A stretch of 7,203 nucleotides of DNA from Clostridium sp. (GTDB lineage Bacteria > Bacillota > Clostridia > Acetivibrionales > Acetivibrionaceae), in contig DUVG01000122.1 of the NCBI GenBank assembly GCA_012841175.1, positions 1-7,203 on the forward strand, written 5' to 3'. Below, piece by piece: positions 1 to 6,710 of the stretch (positions are counted from its first letter, which is position 1; each line of letters opens with the position of its first letter). Below the pieces are notes generated by a model, which was not told the DNA's origin, made no database searches, and saw nothing but the letters and a program-made list of their open reading frames with translations. Made by a program: the position numbers and the translations under genes.

Positions 1-93
1 AAGGTTATTGCAGATAATAAGGAGATAGAGGGCAATAAAATATCCCTTGTAAATGATAAAAATAAGCATTATATTGAAGTGATTATGGGATAA
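1..93 (+). CDS. C-terminal end of a gene, possibly GH94 / cyclic beta-glucan synthase-like (partial)
   Basis: The frame is open from the first base to a TAA at 91-93, giving 30 residues that end in HYIEVIMG. The gene is cut by the window edge, so start, length and domains cannot be seen. The pattern (short charged segment with an EGN, then a His followed by alternating hydrophobic residues and a terminal MG) resembles the C-terminal beta-strands I associate with GH94-type phosphorylases and the C-terminal part of cyclic beta-1,2-glucan synthases. That is recall of a pattern, not an alignment. The real-gene reading is supported by the hairpin element that starts 14 nt after the stop. The assignment is tentative; another beta-sandwich-ended protein would fit as well. 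Confidence 0.5.
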   Translation, partial: KVIADNKEIEGNKISLVNDKNKHYIEVIMG

Positions 94-106
94 ATTTCAA
101 AAAAGG

Positions 107-146
107 AGCTTTAGGTGGAGTATAATACTCACCTAAAGCTTAGGTG
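107..146 (+). repeat. Hairpin element A with a second, overlapping hairpin
   Basis: Bases 107-116 pair perfectly with 131-140. After a bulged G at 117, bases 118-122 pair with 126-130, leaving a TAA loop. A third complementary segment follows: 130-136 (CACCTAA) also pairs perfectly with 140-146 (TTAGGTG) around the loop AGC, so the two hairpins exclude each other. The block AGGTGGAGTA in the first arm and AAGCTTA after it recur in the hairpin at 7153-7193. Read leftward, the first hairpin is followed by CC and six T, so it could also stop transcription from the right. It is likely a dispersed repeat that also acts as a transcription end signal; the role is inferred. Confidence 0.6.
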
Positions 147-158
147 ATATTTTGTTTT
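130..158 (+). terminator. Possible rightward terminator of the gene ending at 93
   Basis: A 7-bp stem (130-136 with 140-146, loop AGC) is followed by the T-rich tract ATATTTTGTTTT (147-158). It lies 37 nt after the stop codon and ends 3 nt before the -35 box of the next gene, so it would separate the two transcription units. The larger hairpin 107-140 competes for the same bases, and the T tract is interrupted, so efficiency is uncertain. Confidence 0.45.
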
Positions 159-161
159 GAG

Positions 162-190
162 TGGACATTTTATTAAATCAATTTTATAAT
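162..190 (+). promoter_or_regulatory. Sigma-A-type promoter of the first membrane-protein gene
   Basis: TGGACA at 162-167, a 17-bp spacer, and a perfect TATAAT at 185-190 match the housekeeping consensus closely. Transcription would begin near 197, leaving a leader of about 40 nt before the ATG at 237, with the Shine-Dalgarno AAGGGGGA at 223-230. The same boxes, same spacing and the following GTA occur upstream of the paralogous gene at 1196. Confidence 0.8.
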
Positions 191-236
191 GTAGTGAGAA
201 TTTATAAAAGATGAAGCTTTAAAAGGGGGATGTTTT

Positions 237-1073
237 ATGGAATATTTAGAGAATGCTTTTAAGTTCTGGGGAAAATATATATTTCTAATTGTACCTTTGT
301 TTATTATGAACAGTGTTATAATATTTCTAGGTAGCCCAGCTATAAAAGAAATAAGTAATGTGTTAAACGAAATAGCAGAAATCACTATGGATACTGGTGA
401 AACTGCAAATATTGATTTATATGATGTACTAGTTCAAATAACACCAAATATACTTTCGATAGTGTACGTTGTTTTATTGGCATTATTATTAAGTGCTTTT
501 ATTTTGCCCGCAACATACGGAATGATTATTAAAGGTTATGAAACAGCTAAAACAGGTCTAGGTTCTTTTTTTACTTCATTAAAGAAATATTTTACTAAAT
601 TTATACCGTATTTATTTACTGTATTACTTTTTATAGTAGCAGTTGGGATTATTTACACTATAGTTCTTTTTATTTTTCCTTTTATATACTCTATTTCTTG
701 GCAATTAGGTTTGGCTGTTTTTGCTGGAATTATTATTGCATCAATAATAATTTTGTGTCATATATTTAATGTTTTTAATATTTGGTTTATAGCTATGGCA
801 TGGGATGATATGAAGGTTTTTGAAGGGCTTATTAAGGCCTTTAAATTGGTTAAATCATATTTTTGGTCCAGTATTGGAATAACTTTTGCTATGGGATTTT
901 TATATGTTACAATAATTGCACTTATTGGTGGTGTAATAGAAAATGTTTTTATTGTTGGTGCTACTATTAAAAGTTTTTTGCTTTCAGCGTGTATTTATAT
1001 ACTTATGGTTTTTGGTTTTGAAATATATAGAGATAGGACAAATAAAAAAACTCAGCTTAGAGATTATCTATAA
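237..1073 (+). CDS. Six-helix membrane protein of unknown function, paralogue 1
   Basis: I do not recognise a named family. The 278-residue protein has about six hydrophobic segments (roughly residues 14-32, 70-98, 122-151, 156-188, 212-240 and 246-262) and no signal peptide or catalytic motif. An acidic loop (about 34-68) after the first helix would face outside if the N-terminus is cytoplasmic. It is clearly paralogous to the next gene. Shared blocks, with this protein's positions, are LEN.FKF.GK (4-13), PLF..N (20-25), PATYG (91-95), GSFF (109-112), YFW..IGIT (208-216) and FEIYR (261-265). The ATG at 237 is well placed after AAGGGGGA. It has its own promoter and is followed by the second gene's promoter, so the two can be expressed separately. 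Transport, stress-related or envelope roles are all possible; none is shown by the sequence. Confidence 0.85.
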   Translation: MEYLENAFKFWGKYIFLIVPLFIMNSVIIFLGSPAIKEISNVLNEIAEITMDTGETANIDLYDVLVQITPNILSIVYVVLLALLLSAFILPATYGMIIKGYETAKTGLGSFFTSLKKYFTKFIPYLFTVLLFIVAVGIIYTIVLFIFPFIYSISWQLGLAVFAGIIIASIIILCHIFNVFNIWFIAMAWDDMKVFEGLIKAFKLVKSYFWSSIGITFAMGFLYVTIIALIGGVIENVFIVGATIKSFLLSACIYILMVFGFEIYRDRTNKKTQLRDYL

Positions 1074-1098
1074 TTTATAAAAATTAATAATATAATTA

Positions 1099-1127
1099 TG
1101 GACATTAAGGTTAATTTGTTTTATAAT
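1099..1127 (+). promoter_or_regulatory. Sigma-A-type promoter of the second membrane-protein gene
   Basis: TGGACA at 1099-1104, a 17-bp spacer and TATAAT at 1122-1127 repeat the architecture of the promoter at 162-190. The flanks match too: TT after the -35 box, TTT before the -10 box and GTA after it. The leader to the ATG at 1196 is about 60 nt, longer than in the first gene, and contains the 10-bp palindrome AGTAATTACT (1150-1159). Confidence 0.8.
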
Positions 1128-1195
1128 GTAATAGAAATATTTAGCAACCAGTAATTACTTTATTTTTAATTATATTTTACCAGGAGGGAGTACTT

Positions 1196-2059
1196 ATGAG
1201 GTTTTTAGAAAATTCATTTAAGTTTTTAGGTAAAAACATAATTTTTGTAATACCTTTATTTTTAGTTAACTTATTTTACACTTTTACCTTTTTCCTAAAA
1301 ACAAATATTAGTGAACTAGAGGGTATATTACAAGAGATTAGCGCTAGGGGCAACCAATATATCAACAACAATCCCCAAATAACGGAAGAAATAATGAAGC
1401 AAATTATTCCTGATCCAGATGGTTTAAGGAATGTAATGGGTATCTCTTTTATTTTGTTCTTGTTAATTATACCTGCAACCTATGGAATTATAAATAGAAT
1501 TTATTCAGAAGGAAAAGCAAGTTTTGGCAGCTTTTTTGTAGAAATGAAAAATAATGTTTTGAAGTTTATATTATACTGTTTTTCATTGATGTTTTTGTTT
1601 ATAGGTGTTGGTTTAGCAGTGTTTATAGTTACATTGATTGTTGGTATTATAGGCCAGACATCAGTAGCAGCTATGACGTTAATTATAATTTTGATGGCTC
1701 TTTTAGGTATTATATTTTCTATCTTTTTGACCAATGTTACCATAATGGGATTTGCTGTGGTAGTAACAGATAAAACAGGAGCGTTTTCTGCTATATCTAG
1801 AGGGATATCAGCAATAAGAGCATATTTTTGGCCAACAATTGGTATAACCCTATTATTGGGATTTGGAACATCTGTTGTAAACTCAACCATTATGGCTATT
1901 CTAATGAAAAACCTTAAAGAAGTAGTTGCTATTTCTTCAGCGACTGTGTCAACTATATTTATGTTTATTCTTATTGTTTTTAATTTTGAGATTTACAGAT
2001 ATCAGACAGATCAAGATGTGCAAACTATAGACCAGATACCAAATGCTTCTGATATATAG
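1196..2059 (+). CDS. Six-helix membrane protein of unknown function, paralogue 2
   Basis: This 287-residue protein is a diverged tandem duplicate of the gene at 237-1073. It shows the same spread of hydrophobic segments (about 13-34, 80-101, 123-152, 157-189, 212-235 and 245-264). It keeps LEN.FKF.GK at the N-terminus, PATYG (93-97), GSFF (111-114), AYFWPTIGIT (209-218) and FEIYR (264-268). The outer loop after helix 1 (about 36-78) is longer and carries more Asn/Gln than in the paralogue, and the C-terminal tail after FEIYR is acidic rather than basic, so the two have specialised. AGGAGGG at 1182-1188 supports the ATG at 1196. The gene ends 23 bp from the convergent DUF3810 gene, and I see no strong terminator hairpin in that gap. 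No function can be assigned. Confidence 0.85.
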   Translation: MRFLENSFKFLGKNIIFVIPLFLVNLFYTFTFFLKTNISELEGILQEISARGNQYINNNPQITEEIMKQIIPDPDGLRNVMGISFILFLLIIPATYGIINRIYSEGKASFGSFFVEMKNNVLKFILYCFSLMFLFIGVGLAVFIVTLIVGIIGQTSVAAMTLIIILMALLGIIFSIFLTNVTIMGFAVVVTDKTGAFSAISRGISAIRAYFWPTIGITLLLGFGTSVVNSTIMAILMKNLKEVVAISSATVSTIFMFILIVFNFEIYRYQTDQDVQTIDQIPNASDI

Positions 2060-2082
2060 ATGAAGAATTTAGCAAATAAATA

Positions 2083-3168
2083 TTATTTTTCCCTATATTC
2101 TGCAATAAGGAGATCTACCATTCGACCATAACTTTTTATACCATCACTTTGCATATTTGATTTAAGGTATGTATCGTTTATTGAAGAAGAAATTTCTTGC
2201 ACAGGGGAATCATATTGTTTCCAATACTCGCTAATTGCAGTGGCATCTCTTAACATCTTGTCACTGTATTTTTCTCTAAGTAGCCAATACTTTTCTTGGT
2301 CATGGAGATAAAGAGCATTGGAAGCATATCTTAATGCCATAAATATACCAGAGTATTGGAAGTCCACATCTGGGTGGAATTTGCAAGTAATGTATGCAAT
2401 GAAATTGGCTTCGTCTTCACGGGAAAAACCTATTTGATGAGCAATTTCATGACAGGTTGTAAATGGGATTGAAGATGGGGGAGCAGAAATGTTTACATTT
2501 GCTTCCCCTGTAAACACTGAATATATTCCAGTGATGCCTAAGTGAGACAGCACTTCTGAGAACACTACCCCTTTAGGTCGTCCATATTTGCCCCTAAGGG
2601 CAGGGTAGATTTTTTCTGCATTTTCATAACCTATATATGCTCTTTTGAGAGTAGAATCTATGTTAGAAGACAGTACCATAACCCCATTTTCATCTTCATT
2701 AACTAATTCTCTAAGTTCATTTGCCCTAATTAAAAGGTCTTCACATACTTTGGCAAGCTCTAAGGTTGTAGCAGGGCTAGCATCTAAGTTTGCAGTGTTA
2801 CTAAAGGGAAGCCTTTGATAGTTAAGCCCCCATAATAGTATAAAAGAAAAGTATGTTATGCTTAAAATAACGAGAACATTTAAAAAAGTATTTCCAAGTA
2901 TTTCAAAAGCAATTGATGGATTTTTAATTATTTTAACTATTAGTAGTATAAGTTTTACCAGCACAAATAAAGATATTAATACTATAAACAACTCTCCTAC
3001 AGATATGGGAATGAATCCTGTTAAAACACTAAAAAGTCTGGCAATTCCCTTGAATATAAAATTTGAATAAACTCTTTCAACTGTATTAGGGGAAAAGGAT
3101 GAAAAAAAGAAAAGCAGGTAGCCTAAGGGAGCAAGAAGTATTAACATTAACTTTTTTTTATTTTTCAT
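2083..3168 (-). CDS. DUF3810 family predicted membrane zinc metallopeptidase
   Basis: The 361-residue protein begins with a Lys-rich tip and three membrane segments (about 7-23, 57-82 and 92-114), then a soluble domain that should lie outside the membrane if the N-terminus is cytoplasmic. The LNYQR segment (115-119) just after helix 3 is typical of DUF3810. The zinc-peptidase signature is HEIAH at 240-244 (two His ligands, catalytic Glu241), followed by REDEAN (250-255), where an acidic residue probably gives the third ligand, as in gluzincin-like peptidases. The C-terminal YGRMVDLLIAEYR (347-359) is also a family feature as I recall it. The start is supported by GAAAGGAAA at 3177-3185. It lies 118 nt downstream of aat on the same strand and may be read through from the clp operon. 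The substrate is unknown; peptidase activity is predicted, not established for the family. Confidence 0.85.
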   Translation of the reverse strand: MKNKKKLMLILLAPLGYLLFFFSSFSPNTVERVYSNFIFKGIARLFSVLTGFIPISVGELFIVLISLFVLVKLILLIVKIIKNPSIAFEILGNTFLNVLVILSITYFSFILLWGLNYQRLPFSNTANLDASPATTLELAKVCEDLLIRANELRELVNEDENGVMVLSSNIDSTLKRAYIGYENAEKIYPALRGKYGRPKGVVFSEVLSHLGITGIYSVFTGEANVNISAPPSSIPFTTCHEIAHQIGFSREDEANFIAYITCKFHPDVDFQYSGIFMALRYASNALYLHDQEKYWLLREKYSDKMLRDATAISEYWKQYDSPVQEISSSINDTYLKSNMQSDGIKSYGRMVDLLIAEYREK

Positions 3169-3286
3169 ATATTAAATTTCCTTTCTTCATTTTATAAACA
3201 AATTGCATATTTAGCTTAGGTTAAATATTATTTTTTTATTCTGTTTAAAGAGGCAAAAGAAAATTAACCAAACAGGTGTTAAAATT

Positions 3287-3967
3287 TTAAAAAAAATACT
3301 TACTCCAGTTGCCAATAAGAGTTTTTTTACCAGCAGAAACTTTAAGATGTTTTAAAAAGTGGTCTCTTGGGATATTTAAAGCCCCCATAGATTCTAGATG
3401 TTTGGTGTAAACTTGACAATCTATTAGGAGAAAATCTTTTTCCATAAGTTTTTCAGATAAAAAAATCAATGCTGTTTTTGAGGCATTATCCATTGTAGAA
3501 AACATAGACTCTCCAAAAAAACAATTTCCCAAGGATACTCCATAAAGACCACCAACAAGAGAGTTTTCATACCAAACTTCAACGGAGTGGGCAAATCCTA
3601 ACTTGTGCAGCATAATGTAGCTTTCCATCATTTCAGCAGTAATCCAAGTATCGTTTACTCTTAAATCTGCACACATGGAAATTACTTTTTCAAAAGAAGT
3701 ATCAAGGGTAACTTTATATAAGTTTTTTTTAAAAAACTTTTTCATTGATTTTGATATTTTTATATCTTTAGGGTAAAGGACAAATCTAGGGTCCGGGGAC
3801 CACCAGATTATAGGCTGTTCATCAGTATACCAAGGGAAAATTCCATTTGCATAAGCAAGAAGGAGACGTTCAACACTTAAGTCTCCTCCTATAGCTAAAA
3901 TACCATCTTCATTTGCAAGAGAAGGATGAGGAAAAATTATATCATCTGTAAGTTGAAAAATTGGCAT
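3287..3967 (-). CDS. aat: Leucyl/phenylalanyl-tRNA--protein transferase
   Basis: Aat moves Leu or Phe from aminoacyl-tRNA to the N-terminal Lys or Arg of a protein, creating a primary N-degron in the cytoplasm. The 226-residue length fits the family (E. coli, 234). Diagnostic blocks are present in order: GILAIGGDLS (22-31), AYANGIFPW (38-46), WWSPDPR (55-61), WITAEMMESY (108-117), GLYGVSLG (140-147), FFGESMFS (150-157) and LIDCQ (181-185). Glu153, Asp183 and Gln185 correspond to the E. coli catalytic-site residues Glu156, Asp186 and Gln188. The gene starts 12 nt after the clpA stop. Its weak Shine-Dalgarno (AGGAT) overlaps that stop codon, which suggests translational coupling. The neighbouring clpS and clpA supply the recognition and unfolding steps that act on its products. 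Confidence 0.96.
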   Translation of the reverse strand: MPIFQLTDDIIFPHPSLANEDGILAIGGDLSVERLLLAYANGIFPWYTDEQPIIWWSPDPRFVLYPKDIKISKSMKKFFKKNLYKVTLDTSFEKVISMCADLRVNDTWITAEMMESYIMLHKLGFAHSVEVWYENSLVGGLYGVSLGNCFFGESMFSTMDNASKTALIFLSEKLMEKDFLLIDCQVYTKHLESMGALNIPRDHFLKHLKVSAGKKTLIGNWSKYFF

Positions 3968-3979
3968 TTTACATCAATC

Positions 3980-6235
3980 CTATACTATTTTACGAATTTT
4001 TATTTGGTTATCAACTATATCTATAAAAGCAGTTCCACCCTTAGATAATTCACCAAATAAAACTTCGTCCACAAAATATGTTTTAATTTCTTCTTGTACA
4101 ATTCTTAATATTTCCCGGGCGCCAAAAACAGAAGTTGCTCCTTTGTCAGCAAGCCATTTATAACATTTAGAGGATACTCTAAGTTTGATATTTTTTTCTT
4201 TGAGTTTTTCTCTAAATTGATTTATGGCTTTTTTAGCTATGAGAATGGCCATTTTTTCACTTATATGATTAAAAACTACGATGTCATCCAAACGATTTCG
4301 AAATTCAGGAGAAAACACCCTTTCAACTTCTTTGGTCATGGCACTTACATCTACATTTCTTTTGTCAAAACCTATCATTATTTTGCCAACTTCTCTTGCA
4401 CCAGCATTAGAAGTCATTATTAATATGACATTTCTAAAGTCGGCTTTTTTGCCATTGTTTTCTGTAAGAGTAGCATAGTCCATAATTTGAAGCAGCACAT
4501 TAAATATGTCTGGATGTGCTTTTTCAATTTCATCTAAAAGAAGGACACAGTGGGGATTTTTTCTGATTGATTCAGTTAAAAGTCCGCCTTCTTCATAACC
4601 AACATAACCTGGAGGGGAACCAATAAGCCTTGCTACTGTGTGCTTTTCCTGGTATTCACTCATGTCAAATCTTATTAGAGGAATATCAAGAATTTTAGAT
4701 AGCTGCCTTGAAAGTTCTGTTTTTCCAACTCCTGTAGGTCCAACAAAAAGAAGAGAGGCCACGGGTTTTTCCCCTTCATTAAAACCTGCTCTTGATCTTT
4801 TAATTGCTGTGGTTACAGTATCTATAGCTTTGTCTTGTCCAAATATTTCGGATTTTAATTCTTTATCTAAATTTTTAAGTTTTGTAATTTCATCACGAGA
4901 AACACTTTGCCTAGGTATTCTGGCAATTGAAGATACAGTTCTTTCAATATCTTTGTCTTTTATTGTTATGGTTTTTTCTTCATCTTCACAATTAAGCCTT
5001 ACATAGGCAGCAGTTTCATCCATAACGTCAATAGCTTTATCAGGAAGATATCTGTCCTGAATATATTTTGCAGATAATTCTGCTGCAAGTCTTAAAGAGT
5101 TATCAGTGTATTTTACATTGTGAAATTTTTCGTACCGGTCCTTTAATCCTAGTAATATTTTGCAAGTGTCTTGAACAGATGGTTCAGGCACATCAATTTT
5201 TTGAAATCTTCTAGAGAGGGCACGGTCTTTCTCAAAATATTTTTTATATTCTTCATAGGTGGTAGACCCTATAAAGCGTAGTGTTCCTTGAGTTAAAAAG
5301 GGTTTTATTATATTAGAGGCATCCATAGCACCATCAGAGACAGAACCAGCTCCAACTATTGTATGAATTTCATCTATATATACAATAGCTTTTTTCTGGC
5401 TTTGTATCTCAGTTAATACTTTTTTTATTCTTTCTTCAAAATCACCTCTATACTTAGTTCCAGCAATTAGGCTTCCCATATCCAGGTAGTATATTTTGTT
5501 GTTTTTTAAAGATTTAGGAACATTACCCTCCGCTATCATAGTAGCTAAACCTTCTGTTATAGCAGTTTTTCCAACTCCAGGCTCTCCAACATGGATAGGG
5601 TTGTTCTTTAACCTTCTAGATAGAACTTGAATGGTTCTGTTTATAATATCCTCTCTACCAATGAGAGGGTCAATTTCTCCTTTTCTAGCCCTAGCTGTAA
5701 GTTCAATGGTGAAATTACTTAAAAATTCGCTTTCAGGCACATCTTCTTCAGAGTCTTCTTTTATCTGAGGTTCTACAGTTTGCAAAGATGTATCTTTAGA
5801 CTTAGCGGGTACAAAAGATACACCGTGAGAAATATATCTTAAAAGATCTATTTTTTTAACACCGTTTTTTTCAAGTATATAACAGGCAAAAGATTCTTTT
5901 AAATTATAAAGTGAAGCTATAATATCACCAATATATATTACATCTTTGCCTGATGACATACAGTGGTAAGCAGTGGACTGAATTACGTTATTTACACCAA
6001 TAGACTCAATAGGCTCTGAATCTTCTATAATGCTCATGTGTTCTTTAAAAAAAGATATAAGATCTTGTTTTATATTTTCAATATTTCCTCCACAGCTCTT
6101 TAAAATGGTTCTAACTTCATCAAAGAAAAGAGATGCATATAAAATGTGTTCAGGCGTAAAGTATTCATGTTTTTGCTGTTTTGCTTGGTTATAACCTGCC
6201 ATAATTATTTTATTTGTAGTATCATCTAATTTCAT
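3980..6235 (-). CDS. clpA: ATP-dependent Clp protease unfoldase subunit ClpA
   Basis: ClpA is the hexameric AAA+ unfoldase that feeds substrates, including those delivered by ClpS, into ClpP. This 751-residue protein has the Clp N-domain (about 1-145), an acidic linker (about 150-172) and two ATPase modules. In D1 are Walker A GEPGVGKT (217-224), pore loop KYRGDFEER (261-269), Walker B YIDEI (286-290) and Arg fingers in SRRF (341-344). In D2 are Walker A GPTGVGKT (499-506), pore loop GYVGYEEGG (543-551), Walker B LLLDEIEKAHPD (565-576), sensor TSNAG (608-612), the ClpP-docking loop IGF (621-623), FRNRLD (645-650) and sensor-2 GAR (705-707). There is no coiled-coil middle domain between D1 and D2, which excludes ClpB and ClpC. 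AAAGGGTGAA (6241-6250) supports the ATG. It lies 40 nt after clpS; clpP is not in the window. Confidence 0.96.
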   Translation of the reverse strand: MKLDDTTNKIIMAGYNQAKQQKHEYFTPEHILYASLFFDEVRTILKSCGGNIENIKQDLISFFKEHMSIIEDSEPIESIGVNNVIQSTAYHCMSSGKDVIYIGDIIASLYNLKESFACYILEKNGVKKIDLLRYISHGVSFVPAKSKDTSLQTVEPQIKEDSEEDVPESEFLSNFTIELTARARKGEIDPLIGREDIINRTIQVLSRRLKNNPIHVGEPGVGKTAITEGLATMIAEGNVPKSLKNNKIYYLDMGSLIAGTKYRGDFEERIKKVLTEIQSQKKAIVYIDEIHTIVGAGSVSDGAMDASNIIKPFLTQGTLRFIGSTTYEEYKKYFEKDRALSRRFQKIDVPEPSVQDTCKILLGLKDRYEKFHNVKYTDNSLRLAAELSAKYIQDRYLPDKAIDVMDETAAYVRLNCEDEEKTITIKDKDIERTVSSIARIPRQSVSRDEITKLKNLDKELKSEIFGQDKAIDTVTTAIKRSRAGFNEGEKPVASLLFVGPTGVGKTELSRQLSKILDIPLIRFDMSEYQEKHTVARLIGSPPGYVGYEEGGLLTESIRKNPHCVLLLDEIEKAHPDIFNVLLQIMDYATLTENNGKKADFRNVILIMTSNAGAREVGKIMIGFDKRNVDVSAMTKEVERVFSPEFRNRLDDIVVFNHISEKMAILIAKKAINQFREKLKEKNIKLRVSSKCYKWLADKGATSVFGAREILRIVQEEIKTYFVDEVLFGELSKGGTAFIDIVDNQIKIRKIV

Positions 6236-6275
6236 AAAACTTCACCCTTTCTAAGTGAAATAATGAAAAGTTTTA

Positions 6276-6575
6276 TCATTCTGGTTCCATAATAATACCT
6301 AGTGGAAATTCTTTTTCTTTTGCAAGTTGTTCAACTTGAGTTACTTTGGTTTTAGCTATATCGTAAGTATAAACACCTACAATTCCTTTTCCCCTTTGAT
6401 GAACATCTAGCATAATTTGTGTTGCTTCAAAAGGATCTTTGTGAAACACTGACATTAATATTTCAACTACAAAATCCATCGTTGTGTAATCATCATTTAA
6501 AAGTATAACACGGTACATTTTTGGTTTTTTATAATTTGTTATGGTATCTTCTTTGTATATGGTTTTTTCTGACAT
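6276..6575 (-). CDS. clpS: ClpS N-degron adaptor protein
   Basis: ClpS binds proteins with N-terminal Leu, Phe, Tyr or Trp and hands them to the ClpA N-domain. The 99-residue protein has a flexible N-terminal tail (about 1-19) and the compact ClpS core. The amino-acid-binding pocket is intact: NDDYTTM (27-33) matches E. coli Asn34-Asp35-Asp36 through Met40, and LDVHQRGKG (56-64) includes the His59 equivalent of His66. Met55, Val58 and Leu92 match Met62, Val65 and Leu99 of the hydrophobic pocket. Met33 is the gate residue that disfavours beta-branched Ile/Val, so the classic Leu/Phe/Tyr/Trp specificity is expected. A strong Shine-Dalgarno (GTGAGGAGC, 6580-6588) fixes the start. It is the first gene of the clpS-clpA-aat operon. 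Confidence 0.96.
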   Translation of the reverse strand: MSEKTIYKEDTITNYKKPKMYRVILLNDDYTTMDFVVEILMSVFHKDPFEATQIMLDVHQRGKGIVGVYTYDIAKTKVTQVEQLAKEKEFPLGIIMEPE

Positions 6576-6614
6576 ATAAGCTCCTCACCTACAAAACAAA
6601 TTGTTATTAATAAA

Positions 6615-6644
6615 ATTATAACAAATTCCCCTATGGATATACAA
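6615..6644 (-). promoter_or_regulatory. Promoter of the clpS-clpA-aat operon
   Basis: Read leftward there is TTGTAT (6639-6644), an 18-bp spacer and a perfect TATAAT (6615-6620). The -10 box is preceded by TGT, giving an extended -10 element that compensates for the imperfect -35. Transcription would start near 6608, about 33 nt before the clpS ATG. The spacer contains TAGGGGAA (6626-6633), a motif that recurs in the non-coding region to the right. I see no CtsR-type operator or CIRCE element. Confidence 0.7.
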
Positions 6645-6686
6645 TACTTTCTTAAATTTATGAGTTTGATATAAAAAAGAAGACAT

Positions 6687-6710
6687 AAAAAAACACCCTT
6701 TTAAGGGTGT
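6687..6710 (-). terminator. Leftward intrinsic terminator without an obvious gene
   Basis: A 7-bp stem (6693-6699 with 6704-6710, arms ACACCCT and AGGGTGT, loop TTTA) is followed in the leftward direction by seven consecutive T (complement of A at 6687-6693). In the rightward direction there is no T tract, so the signal works leftward. It lies just upstream of the clpS promoter and would insulate it. Its existence implies a leftward transcript arriving from 6711-7203 or from beyond the window. Confidence 0.8.

Noticed and set aside
1501..1890. A 129-codon leftward open frame antisense to the second membrane-protein gene
   Set aside because: It lies wholly inside a gene with strong membrane-protein features and a paralogue. 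Its own product has no recognisable domain, and its openness follows from the AT-rich hydrophobic codons on the other strand.
3169..3286. A terminator or promoter between aat and the DUF3810 gene
   Set aside because: A 6-bp CTGTTT/AAACAG pairing has a 23-nt loop and no T tract in the leftward direction. The -10-like sequences lack well-spaced -35 partners.
4638..5006. A 122-codon rightward open frame antisense to clpA
   Set aside because: It overlaps the conserved second ATPase module of clpA, has no recognisable domain or neighbour context, and is best explained as a shadow.
3980..6235. Calling the unfoldase ClpC or ClpB rather than ClpA
   Set aside because: There is no coiled-coil middle domain after the first ATPase module, clpS is directly upstream, and the length fits ClpA.
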